64,000 nt of DNA, from NCBI RefSeq assembly GCF_030815295.1, contig NZ_JAUSWP010000002.1; one strand, written 5' to 3'. Origin of the DNA: Mycoplasma yeatsii. GTDB taxonomy: Bacteria > Bacillota_I > Bacilli_A > Mycoplasmatales > Mycoplasmataceae. The position numbers were made by a program, and so were the translations under genes. The notes under the pieces were generated by a model that saw only the letters and a list, made by a program, of their open reading frames with translations, was not told the DNA's origin and searched no databases. Below, one piece after another: positions 54,265 to 64,000 of the stretch; the stretch's first letter is position 1; each line of letters begins with the position of its first letter.

Positions 54265-57200
54265 ATGAAATTAAAAACTTTAAAATTAACAACACTGTTT
54301 TTAACACTAGTTGGATTTTCAGCAAGTGCTCCTTTTATTATGAGCAATATTAGCCATACTCATATAGATGATAATGATGTAACCTTAATTAGAAACTACA
54401 TTAAGACAAAAGAAGAAGAATACAAACAGTTATTAAGTTTTACTAATCAATTAAAAGATAAATTAAATAGTTTAAATACAAAAGTAGAAAAAACTATTGA
54501 GAGATCTGATGAACAATATAACAATTTATTAGATACTTTCAATAATCAATTAGTTAATTTTACTGAGTTTAAATATAATAGCACAACTTATGTTTTAGTC
54601 GCAATTGATAAAACAACTAATGAATTTGTAGAATTAGAAAATTATACTATCGACCCTAACAAACATAATAAAATAGAAAAAATAGAAAAAGTTGCTACTG
54701 CAAATATAAGCGAAACTAGTGACCAAGTGAAAATAATTTCTCAAAAAATTAAAAGTCTATCTAAAATATTATCTAATGTTGTAGAAAAAACAATTTCTAT
54801 AATTAATGAAGTTTTTAAAGAATTTGAACAGTTGAACAACTTTATTAATAGAACAATTAATCAACGAAAAATAATAGATTTAGTTGGTTCAGCAGATGAA
54901 GAAATGTGAAGTTCTTTATCATTACAAGAAAAAATTGACCTAATTAAAAATAAGGTAGATAATATTTCTCACGCTAGTTTAGATATAACTAAAAGAATTC
55001 AAGATGCAAGTGAATATAAAGAAAGATTAGAAGATAAACTAAACGGTTTTTCTATCTCAACAACTGAACTTAGTTTGAAAATAAAAAAATATTGAAACCT
55101 AATAATTAAGCACAAATTCAAACAAACTGATAAAGTTGAAACAGCAATCAATTACATTAAAGAAATACTAACTGAAGAAGAGTTGAGTAAAATTGATTTC
55201 TTAAGAACCAGAAGTAATGAAAACATTGAAAGAGAAACTATCACATTCTTTATATCACAAACAAATCAAGATGGTTCTCAAAAAACAAAAACCGTTGTTT
55301 TAGATGAAGTTAAATTTACATATGATGATGAGTTTATAAAATCTATAAGAACAAGAGTAGATGAACTTTTTAAAGATATAACATTACCTAAAGATAAAAT
55401 TGTAATTAAAAATTCTGAACTATTAGATATTATAAAAAATAATTTTTCTAACGAAAAAGAAAAGTTAGCTATTCATTTAAAAGATATTAACGACTACAAC
55501 AAAAAAGTTGAAGATAAAATAGAAATTAAATATAGTTATGATTCTCAAGTATATACATATAAAATACCTGAAAGAAAAATAGAAGTAATTAAACCAACTG
55601 TTTACTTAGATGAAAATAATAAAGTTCAAAAAACATTTGATACAGACTTAAGCATAGATAAATATTTTTCAGTTGAACACATAAAAGAGATAGGATATTT
55701 TAAAGATGAGTCTTCTAATCTTATTAAAGCAGTAAGAATGCCAGTAAATGTTATAACTGTACCAGATAAATTACCTGAAGAAATAGAATCAACTGAATCA
55801 ATGTTCGAAGGTGCAATAGATTTTAATGGTAATTTAAGTTCTTGAGATGTCTCTAATGTAAGAGTTATGAAAAATATGTTTAAAAAGACAAAGGGTTTTA
55901 ATGGAGATTTATCTAGTTGAAATGTTTCAAATGTAATTGATACTAGTGGAATGTTTCACAAAGCAACAGCATTTAATAGACCAATAAATAGCTGATCACA
56001 CAAAACTAGAAATATTGAAAATATGGAATCTATGTTTGAAGGAGCCACAGTGTTTGATCAAAATTTAAATGATTGAGACACTTCAAATGTAACAAATATG
56101 AAATCTTTATTTAAAAATGCTGAATCATTTAATGGAAATATAACAACTTGAAACACTGAAAATGTAATCAATATGGGCCATATGTTTGAAGAAGCTGAAA
56201 AGTTTAATAAAAATTTAACAAAATGAAATGTTTCAAAAGTTAAATATATGAATCATATGTTTGTTAATACAACAATATCTACTAGTTTATTTGAGTGATC
56301 TAATAAAATATCAAGTTTAGAAGAAATGGAATATATGTTTGCAAAATCTAAATTTGATAGAAATGAAGAAAAATCCATTTCTTCTTGAAATATTAGTTCT
56401 ATTAAAAGTTTAAAAGGTTTATTTCAAGGTTCGGATTATAATTTAAATTTAAATGGTAAATTCTCTGAAACCATGTCTAATGTGATTGATTTTTCATATA
56501 TGTTTTCTAACGAAAGCAAGTTTAATCGAGAAATAAAAGATTGAGATTTATTTAGTGCAATAACAGTTAAAGAAATGTTTTCAGGTAATAAAGTTTTTAA
56601 TCAAAAATTAGATGCTTTAAACAATACTAATAAATTAAAAGATGTGTCAGGTATGTTAAAAAATGCTGTTAACTTTAATCAACCTATAAATTTTGAAATT
56701 GAAAATGTAACTGATATGAGTGAAATGTTTCAAGGTGCAAAAGCTTTAACAGACGAAGCATTTGTAGGAATGGGACAATGAAGAAACAAAACAAAAAATG
56801 TTGAAACCGTAAGATCTATGTTTGCTTATACTGAAAAATTTGAAGGAAAATCTCTAGAAATAGTCATTGACTTTGAAAACGTTAGAGATTTTAGTAGTAT
56901 GTTTGAAAATGCAACATCATTTAATGGAGAAATAAAAAATTGACGTTTTGTTAAATTTAGAAACAATAAATGTGCTTTTAATGTTAATATGGAAAACATG
57001 TTTAATAATGCAACATCATTTAATCAGAGCTTAGGTGTAAGTTGGCAATCTAAACTGAATTGTGTTGAAAATATTAATGGAATGTTTAATGGTGCTACAA
57101 GTTTTAATCAAAACATATCCCAATGATCGCTACCCATAATACTAGGTGGAATTTTAAAAACTGAAAATGGTAGTTTTATTAAAGTAAGAGGAAATAATAA

Positions 57201-57294
57201 TTATAAATTTTTTAATCAAAAAGGTCACTCCGACTTTACTTTAGATAGTGGTAATTTACCAAAAGGTATGGAAAAAATCGAAGGAATAAGATAA
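54265..57294 (+). CDS. Large DUF285-repeat surface protein
   Basis: 1009 aa, the largest gene here. Anchor (LTTLFLTLVGFSASAPFIM), coiled coil, TYVLVAIDKTTNEFVELEN, EEMWSSLSLQEKIDLIKNKV, a second copy of a similar helical region, then from about residue 510 some fifteen DUF285-type repeats with the pattern W-x-V/T-SNV-x-x-M-x-x-MF-x-x-A-x-x-FN. GGAGGA ribosome binding site. Such long BspA-like repeat proteins are thought to form solenoids exposed to the host. Repeat number could vary by recombination. Confidence 0.85.
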
Positions 57295-57300
57295 TAACTA

Positions 57301-57327
57301 AAAAACAGAGCTAAGCTCTGTTTTTAT
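57301..57327. terminator. Bidirectional terminator
   Basis: Stem AAAAACAGAGCT / AGCTCTGTTTTT between the DUF285 gene and convergent ldh. Confidence 0.88.
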
Positions 57328-57357
57328 GTACTCTATTAAATAAAATTTTCTTAAAGA

Positions 57358-58317
57358 TTAACCATTAATGATATCTTTAACAGAATCAATTGTTTTTCTT
57401 AAAGTTTCACATGAAGAATCAAATCTAGCTTGTTCTTTTTCATTGATGTCTCATTGAATGATTTCTTCTCATCCGTTTGCTCCAATTACAGCAGGTACTC
57501 CTGTGTATAGTCCGCTATTTTTGTATTCACCATTTAATTGTGCTCCAACCATTAGACAAACTTTTTCATCTCTTAAAACAGCTGTTGCAATTCTTGTTAA
57601 ACAAGCTCCAATTCCGTAGAATGTTGCACGTTTTAAGTTAATGATTTTGTAAGCCATCATAATAGCTTCTTTTTCAATTTCTTCTAATTCTTTTTGAGAA
57701 ATTTTATTTGTTTCTAAGTAGTGTGAAATTGGTTGACCCATAATGTTTGCTTTTGATCAAATAGCAACTGATGAATCTCCGTGTTCACCTAATAAATATG
57801 CATCGATTGAAGATGGGTGTACATTTACTTTATCAGCTAATAATCTTCTTAATCTTACTGAGTCTAAAGTAGTTCCTGAACCGATAACTTTATGTGGATC
57901 GAATCCTGTAACTTGTTGATATGCGTGAGTAATAACATCAACTGGGTTAGATGCGATAATTGTAATTCCATCAAACCCTGATTTTTTAACCTCAGTTGCA
58001 ATAGATTTTATAATTTCAGTGTTTCCTGCAACCATCTCTAATCTAGTTTCACCTGGTTTTTGTGGACGACCTGCTGTAATTACAATAACATCAGCATCTT
58101 TACAGTCTTCATAGCTTCCGGCTTTAACAGAACTAAATGATTTTGGAAGAACTGCTAAAGTATCTGATAAGTCTAATGCGTTTCCTTCTGCTGCATCTTT
58201 AAATGCATCGATTAACACATAGTGTTGAGCTAATCCTTGGTTAATAGCAGCATATAAGAATGAACATCCAACTGCTCCTGCTCCAATTAATACAACTTTT
58301 TTTGAAGTTTTTTTCAT
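57358..58317 (-). CDS. ldh: L-lactate dehydrogenase
   Basis: 319 aa. NAD-binding GAGAVG near residue 12, substrate loop TAGRPQKPGETRLEMV near 86 with the specificity Gln and catalytic Arg typical of lactate rather than malate enzymes, ASNPVDV near 126, and the active-site His in GEHGDSS near 181. It regenerates NAD+ at the end of glycolysis. The ATG at 58317 follows AGGAGAG. Monocistronic. Confidence 0.96.
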
Positions 58318-58456
58318 ATTTATCTCTCCTTTAGATTTTTGAGTCAAATATATTATATAATTCTTGAGCAATAATGTTTATAAATAATGTTTGAAAATAT
58401 TTGTTATTTAACATAACTTAATAAATAAATTCTTAAATAGATAATTAAAAATAAAA

Positions 58457-58477
58457 AAAACAGCATGTGCTGTTTTG
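58457..58477 (-). terminator. Terminator after pth (minus strand)
   Basis: Palindrome AAAACAGCAT / ATGCTGTTTT with a T run on the minus strand. Confidence 0.8.
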
Positions 58478-59041
58478 TTAATTATACTTATTCATGATTT
58501 GTAAAAAAGTTTTATTATCATCTATAAAATCATTAATAAAATCTGCATTTTGACTAATAGTATTTTTAATAGCTAAAATTTCATCATTACTAAATTTAGA
58601 TAACACTCAATCAACTATTTTTCATCCTTGAGCTGGCGGGTTTATTCCAATTCTTAATCTGTAAAAATCTTGAGTGGAAAGATGTTGAATGATAGATTTA
58701 ATTCCATTATGTCCAGCTGCAGATCCTGATTTTTTAAATTGAATTCTTTCAACATTTAGATCTTTATCATCATGAATCACTATTAAATCTTTAAGACTAA
58801 TTTTGTAATAATGCATAATCTGAGATATAGCTATCCCTGAATTATTCATATATGTTAAAGGTTTAACAAATAGAACTTTTTGATTATTAATAATACTAGT
58901 GTATACTTGAGCATTAAATTCTTGTTTAACAGAATTATACCCATATTTGTCTAGTAATATATCAATAGCTATTCAACCAGCATTATGTCTAGTTATTTCA
59001 TACTCTCTACCTGGGTTACCTAATCCAACAACTAACTTCAT
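58478..59041 (-). CDS. pth: Peptidyl-tRNA hydrolase
   Basis: 187 aa. It releases peptides from prematurely dropped peptidyl-tRNA. LVVGLGNPGREYEITRHNAGW at the N-terminus holds the catalytic His, PLTYMNNSG is near residue 63, and HDDKDL plus GSAAGHNGIKSI carry the other active residues. The start ATG overlaps the prs stop by one base (TAATG). Ends in its own terminator. Confidence 0.96.
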
Positions 59042-60075
59042 TAATTTCCTTCTTTAATAAAATCTTCAATTTTTTTTCTGATCTGTTCTTTATTTTTAAT
59101 ATAAACTTCAGTTAATGAATGATGTTCTTGTGAATGTTTAATCATATCGGCTAATAATTCAGCAACTGATACAATTTTTAGTCCATCGAATTTTTTATCT
59201 TCAGGAATTTCAATAGTATTTGTTACAATTACGTTTTTAACAATATTTTGTTTAATAGCTTCAGTCATTCTTTCTTTAGCTGGACCATTAAATAATCCGT
59301 GACAAGCAAAAATGTAAACATCTTTAGCTCCGTTTTCTTTTAAAGCTTTAGCCCCACTAATAATAGTTCCACCAGTATCGATCATATCATCGATAATGAA
59401 ACAAGTTTTATCTTGAATATCTCCTAAAACAAATTCAACTTCAGCTTTATTTGGTTCAGGACGTCTTTTACCAATAACAGCAATTCCGTTAGTCATGTTT
59501 GTTGTATATGAGTCAACTTTGTGAACCCTATTTAATCCTCCGTAATCTGGAGAAACTAGAATACATTTTTCTCTATCTAATTTTTCTTTAATAATTGTAT
59601 TAACAATTTCATCGGCTAAAGTTTGAGAAGTTTGGAAGTTATCCATAGGTATATCAAAAAATCCCATTGATTGAGGAGAGTGAATATCAAATACAATAAC
59701 TCTGTCTGCTCCTGCTTTACTTAATAAATCAGCTACTAATTTAGAAGTAATTGGTTGTCTTCCTTTTGCTTTACGATCTTGACGAGCATATCCAAAATAA
59801 GGAATAACAACATTAATTTTTTCTGCACTACCACGTTTAAATGCATCAATAGCAATTAATAATTCCATTAAATTTTCATTCACAGGCATGCAAGTAGATT
59901 GAATGATGTAAATTTCTTTACCTCTAACTGAATCAATTGATTCAACTAGAATTTCACCATCAGCAAATCTAGTTGTTTTAGCAATCTTTTCTTCAATACC
60001 TAAAATATCACACACTTCTTTTGCTAGCTTTTTTCCTGAAGAAAGACCAAAAATATATATATCATTATTATTCAT
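59041..60075 (-). CDS. prs: Ribose-phosphate pyrophosphokinase (PRPP synthetase)
   Basis: 344 aa. Makes PRPP from ribose-5-phosphate and ATP for nucleotide salvage. YFGYARQDRKAKGRQPI near residue 98, FDIHSPQSMGFFDIP near 131, and the PRPP loop CFIIDDMIDTGGT near 222. It is somewhat longer than the ~315 aa typical of the family, mainly at the C-terminus. First gene of a prs-pth operon. Confidence 0.95.
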   Translation of the reverse strand: MNNNDIYIFGLSSGKKLAKEVCDILGIEEKIAKTTRFADGEILVESIDSVRGKEIYIIQSTCMPVNENLMELLIAIDAFKRGSAEKINVVIPYFGYARQDRKAKGRQPITSKLVADLLSKAGADRVIVFDIHSPQSMGFFDIPMDNFQTSQTLADEIVNTIIKEKLDREKCILVSPDYGGLNRVHKVDSYTTNMTNGIAVIGKRRPEPNKAEVEFVLGDIQDKTCFIIDDMIDTGGTIISGAKALKENGAKDVYIFACHGLFNGPAKERMTEAIKQNIVKNVIVTNTIEIPEDKKFDGLKIVSVAELLADMIKHSQEHHSLTEVYIKNKEQIRKKIEDFIKEGN

Positions 60076-60304
60076 AAATTAACCCTACCTTTTAAAATAA
60101 TAATAACAAAAATTAGACTCCTAAAATATAAACAATTAATAAATAAAAATAGTCACAAGACTATTTTCTAGATTTTAAGCATTATTTTTGAATTCAAGAC
60201 TAAAATTATGACAAATTTATCAATCTAAAACAATGTATTTATCAAACTTTATAAATAGTAAAAAATCATTCTTCTAAGTTGTAGTATGACAAGCAACTGC
60301 ATGC

Positions 60305-60336
60305 TTGCTTGATTTTTTTTTTTTTTTTGGAATAAT
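60305..60336 (+). promoter_or_regulatory. Homopolymer-spacer (poly-T) promoter, probable phase-variable switch
   Basis: -35-like TTGCTT (60305-60310), then a 20-nt spacer made of GA, sixteen Ts (60313-60328) and GG, then AATAAT (60331-60336). The same 20-nt spacing is found in the poly-A promoter at 11943. The gene downstream encodes a surface protein. Confidence 0.6.
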
Positions 60337-60372
60337 GAATTAGTATATTTCCAAGAAAGATAGGGGATAAAA

Positions 60373-62166
60373 ATGAAACTTAGACATCTTTTAACAAAAA
60401 AATTAACAATAGCAGTCTCTTCGCTTATAGTTACAGCTTCAGCCGCTACAGCGACAGGGGTTTTAGTTACTAAATCAAAATCAAAAATAGATATTTCTAA
60501 ATTGAAGCTTGAAACAAATGTTGGATCTTTTACTGAAAAAAACAATGATTTAATAATAGAGAAATTTATTGATATTAATAAAGAAAAAATAGTTGAACTT
60601 ACTAAAGTTGATTTTGTTGTGAAAAAAGAAAATACAAACTCAATAATTGTCGAAATTAAAAAAGACAATGAAAAATATCAAGGTTCAATCGCAATTAATT
60701 TCACACTTAAGACAGATATTTCAACTTTAGATTTAAATCCTAATGTTGGAGGATTCAATTCAGATGATGCTAGTGTTATTATTCAAAAATTTATTGATAT
60801 TAATAAAGATAAGTTAACTGGTTTCAACGAAAATGATTTTGAAGTTTTAAGCAATGAAGATGAAATTTTAATATTAAAAGTTAAAGATGATAACAATGAT
60901 TGATTTGGTAATATTCTAATTAACTATAGTATTAAAATTAATATTCAAACTATTAGACCATTTAATAATTTTGCAGTAGATGATGATCAAGACCAAGAAA
61001 TTATAACTACATTTTTAAGAATTAATAATAGAACTTTACAAAACGATTTAACTAAAGATGATTTAGAAATTGAAAAATTACCTGGACGAGTAGGTGATTC
61101 TGGCAAAGCAATTCTAAAAGTTAAAGAAGATAATCAAAAATATCAAGGACAAATAACAATAACTTATAGAATTAGAAAAGATATCAACACAATTGAAGGA
61201 CTAAAAACTGAATTATTCTGTTTAGATTCAAATGCTGATGAATCAAAAATCAAAGGTTCAATAGTAAATCTATTTTCTGAATTAAATAAACAAAAAATAT
61301 ATCCATTAGCATTTTGAAACTTAAATGTTGTTAACTTAAACATTAATGAGAAAAAAGCAACTATTAGAATCATTAATTCTGAAGATTATAAAGGTCAAAT
61401 AGAAGTTACATTTAAAGATAAATTAGATATTTCTAAAATTGATGGATTAAAAAATACTATTTTAAAATACAGTGAATCAACTGCAAATTTTGAAATAAGT
61501 GATTTTATAACTGCCAACAAAGATAAGCTACCATTACTGATTGCAAGCGATCTTAAGATAAGTAAAAAAGAACGTGATAAAAATAAATTGGTTATAAAAG
61601 TACATGATTCAAGATTTTATAAAGGTGAAATTACAATTAATTGAATACCACTTACTGATATTTCTAAAAATAAAGATATCAAGTTATCTATCGATTTAAA
61701 AGACGAAAAACCTTTAGAAAATAACATAATTGAATTATTTTATGAAACTAACAAAGAGACTTTCGAAAAATTAGAAGTAAAAAAAGAAGATGTAAAAGTA
61801 GAAAGTGTTATTTATAGCCGTGAAGAAGCTAATATTAGAATACTTGGTTCAGAAAAATATTGAGCAAGATTTAAAGTAAATTATAAATTTAATAGAATTG
61901 ATATTAACACTTTAAAAATTAAAACTTTAAATGTTCGTGGTAAAAAAGAAATTAACGAACAAGTTATAAAAAAAGCGTTTGCTGAACAATATTCAAATTT
62001 ATTCTTCCGTTATAGTTGAGAATTCTTTGGATATGTTCAAACATTTTATCCATCATTAACAGATGAACACGTTGAAGTTGTAGAAATAAAAAATGACTCT
62101 GTTGAAGTTAAAATCTCATTTGAAAACTGATTTAAAAATAGTTTAAAACTAAGATTAATAAAATAA
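60373..62166 (+). CDS. Surface protein of tandem ~75-residue repeats
   Basis: 597 aa. N-terminal anchor (IAVSSLIVTASAATATGVLV) without lipobox Cys, then about seven diverged repeats. Each runs from a DIS-x-L-x-L start through a helix (VIIQKFIDINKDKL) to a strand such as KYQGSIAINF or DYKGQIEVTF. This final strand motif equals that of the 12067 lipoprotein domain (KYEGSVEIEF), so the repeats belong to the same fold. GGGGAT before the ATG. It lies between a poly-T promoter and the second ABC permease. Function unknown. Confidence 0.8.
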
Positions 62167-62170
62167 TTAG

Positions 62171-62198
62171 AAAAGGTGCTTTTGCACCTTTTATTTTG
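62171..62198 (+). terminator. Terminator after repeat protein
   Basis: Stem AAAAGGTGC / GCACCTTTT, TTTT loop, T run. Confidence 0.88.
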
Positions 62199-62585
62199 AT
62201 TACTTTTCATCTCTTAACATAACTTATCAAATAAACTTATATAGTAAAAAACTCAACTTTGGACACTATATTCTAAGTGTTTTGACAATTTCTGAATGTA
62301 TTTTAATGCAATAAATGTTTTCTCATCATTCTTTTAGTCTAGACTTAATTCTGCAATTTTGTTGAACGTTATCTTTTTTCTATATCAACTCCACCATCAC
62401 CCAATTTCTACATTCTTTATCATCAAATGTTTTATCTAAAATTAAAATACATATCTTCTTAGTTAATTGAACCTATAGTAAATTATTTATAATTTTTATA
62501 AAAAATTCTAAAAGCTCATTGACTGTTTTATTTATACTTTTTATAATTTTACTGAAAATAGAAAAATAAATAAGAAAGGTTTTTT
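62199..62585 (-). pseudogene. Possible decayed insertion-sequence remnant
   Basis: No intact gene. Read on the minus strand, 62360-62280 gives a short coding-like stretch (KSRLKEWWENIYCIKIHSEI, Trp as TGA) ending in TAG at about 62270, right before TGTCCAAAGTTGAGTTTT, which resembles an IS3-type terminal repeat. An upstream piece in another frame (LDKTFDDKECRNWVM) suggests frameshifts. This is a weak call based on appearance. The right end should hold the promoter of the permease gene. Confidence 0.3.
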
Positions 62586-64000
62586 ATGACAATTTCATTA
62601 TTTAATTATGTGAAATTTACTTTTAAAAATGTTATTAAAAAGAAAAGTTCAATCTTCTTTCCAACAATTGTTTTAGTCGCTTCTATGTGTATGGGAATTA
62701 TTTTGACTAGTGTGATTCCGATTAAGTATATTGACTTAACCTCTTTTTTATACACTATTTTATTGATTATTATGACAATAATTTTTAGTTCAATTAAAGC
62801 TTTGAACCTTTTTAAAGATCTTGAAGTTGAAGGGATTGAAATATTAAGTTTATCTAAACCAATTTCAAGAAAATCTTTAGTGATAGGAAAACTAATCTCA
62901 TTTAGTCTTTTAAATTTAATTTGAAGTTGTGTGTTTTTTATTTGTGGTTTGCTGTTCTTTTATGCTAATAATAGTTTTAATCAAATGTTTTTAAAAAGTT
63001 TATTATTAGCTTTTATTAGTTTTTGTAGCTTTTTTATCTTTGGATTATTAGTAATCATTTTAAGTTTTAAATTATCTCAAAAAATCACTATAATGATTCC
63101 TTTAATCATTTTTGTCCCACTAAGTTTAATTGGTTTAGTAATTTCAACTAATGTTAAAACAACTCTTGATCAAACAGCTTTTTACATAAATCGAGTTTAT
63201 AAAGATCATCACGCAGGAAATGAAGTAAATGCCGAAGCTTATTTTTTAAATAACCAAGATCAACTATTTTTAATCCCTAATGGTAGTGATAATCATAGTT
63301 TTGATGAACAACAAACTAAATATTTAGAACAAATAATTAAACATACTAGCACTACATCATTCAATTGACAATTATATAGTTGGATTGCTATTCCTTATCA
63401 ATTGATTAACGTTTTTAATTTTAATAATAAAAATCTTTTTAGTTCTTTAGAAAGTAATTCAGAAAATAATCTAAACAACTTTGTTTATTATAATGATTTA
63501 GACAATTTTGCTTATCAATATAAATTAGAAAAAAATACCAAACAAACTAAGTATTTAACTGAATCAAATAAACATAGTTATATTGTTCCGGGATTATTAA
63601 AATCACATTCAATTTTTTCAGTTGCTAGTCAAGATTTGCTAGCTGAATTAGAAAATTATGATTTAGTTTATGCTATTAATGGTGTTGATGATCCAACTAA
63701 AGATTTTGAAACCGATCAACAAGACTTTGCAAAAATCAATAACTTAATTGGAAAAATAAAATGAGACTATGTTAAACAAGTTTTAAAAGATCAACAATTT
63801 AATAAAATAGCTAATGATTTTGTTAATAAATTTATAAAAAATAATCAACAATTTATACAACAAAAAAACTTAGATTTAATTCATCAAAATTTAATTAAAG
63901 CACTTGAAAATGAGTTAAATAACAACGAAAGTCAAATTAATCAATATGTTAATGATAATCTAGTGTTATTTAGCAGGGTATCGTTAAAAGATAATTTAAT
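62586..64000 (+). CDS. ABC-2-like permease, second copy (3' end beyond window)
   Basis: At least 471 aa visible. Same order as the permease at 33711-35552: KKKSSIFFPTIV, SSIKALNLFKDLEVEGIEIL, LSKPISRKSLVIGKLI, YKDHHAGNEVNAEAYFLNN, IPNGSDNHSFDEQQTKYLEQ, YIVPGLLKSHSIFS. So it is a clear paralogue with the same large extracytoplasmic domain. On the plus strand, about 27 kb from and inverted relative to the first copy. An ATPase and lipoprotein genes are expected just past the window edge. Ribosome binding site AGAAAGG. Confidence 0.85.

Noticed and set aside
60147..60170. Hairpin AATAGTC/GACTATT as a terminator
   Set aside because: No gene ends next to it on either strand; it lies upstream of prs on the minus strand and well before the repeat-protein promoter, so no function is assigned.
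60249..60668. Minus-strand open frame of 139 codons
   Set aside because: It runs antisense through the poly-T tract and the start of the repeat protein; no ribosome binding site and low-complexity Lys run from the tract.

Overview
The window is the replication-origin region of a very AT-rich mollicute that reads TGA as tryptophan. Nearly every long gene (dnaA, gyrA, serS, ldh, mcrBC) is cut by in-frame TGA codons at positions where Trp fits, so all coding calls here use genetic code 4. The gene order yidC-rnpA-rpmH <- oriC -> dnaA-dnaN-rnmV-ksgA-MATE-gyrB-gyrA, the lipoprotein-rich accessory regions and the DUF285 proteins point to the Mycoplasma mycoides cluster or a near relative (M. putrefaciens/yeatsii/cottewii type). 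The species cannot be fixed by eye.

Layout. 1-1369 (minus): yidC, rnpA, rpmH. 1370-3292: oriC around dnaA, with perfect DnaA boxes on both sides. 3293-11863: dnaN, rnmV, ksgA, a MATE exporter, gyrB, gyrA. 11940-12444: a small lipoprotein whose promoter has an 18-A spacer. 12505-19982: a defence-type island with an SNF2-like helicase (minus), an AbiE-type toxin-antitoxin pair, an AAA/DUF4143 ATPase behind a 40-bp dyad and a 25-bp repeat, and a C5 cytosine methyltransferase put out of frame by a G9 tract and overlapping a probable restriction endonuclease. 19988-29061: housekeeping and transport genes (tatD, azoreductase, Zn-alcohol dehydrogenase, two paralogous lipoproteins, mnmE, MFS transporter, ABC-F ATPase). 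29716-35552 (minus): a tight five-gene ABC-transporter/lipoprotein operon. 35845-41234: DUF285 protein, second TatD, GlpQ-like phosphodiesterase, MFS transporter, alpha/beta hydrolase. 41461-46076: ECF S component, a 290-bp array of GGTAGA motifs, a membrane protein, serS, split chromate transporter. 46243-49621: McrB/McrC-type restriction system. 49681-50379: rsmE. 50414-57294: four related coiled-coil surface proteins arranged as two divergent pairs, two of them with DUF285 tails. 57358-60075 (minus): ldh, pth, prs. 60373-62166: repeat-domain surface protein behind a 16-T promoter spacer. 62586-end: second copy of the ABC permease, cut by the window edge.

The strongest unusual signals are: (1) the helically phased GGTAGA array at 42119-42409, with 14 direct copies at 20/22-bp steps plus one 31 and one 11; (2) the G9-switched methyltransferase/endonuclease pair; (3) two surface-protein promoters with homopolymer spacers of the same 20-nt length; (4) repeated dyad operators in the defence island; (5) a duplicated ABC/lipoprotein system and a domain shared between its 359-aa component and the phase-variable lipoprotein. 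No tRNA, rRNA or CRISPR array was seen.
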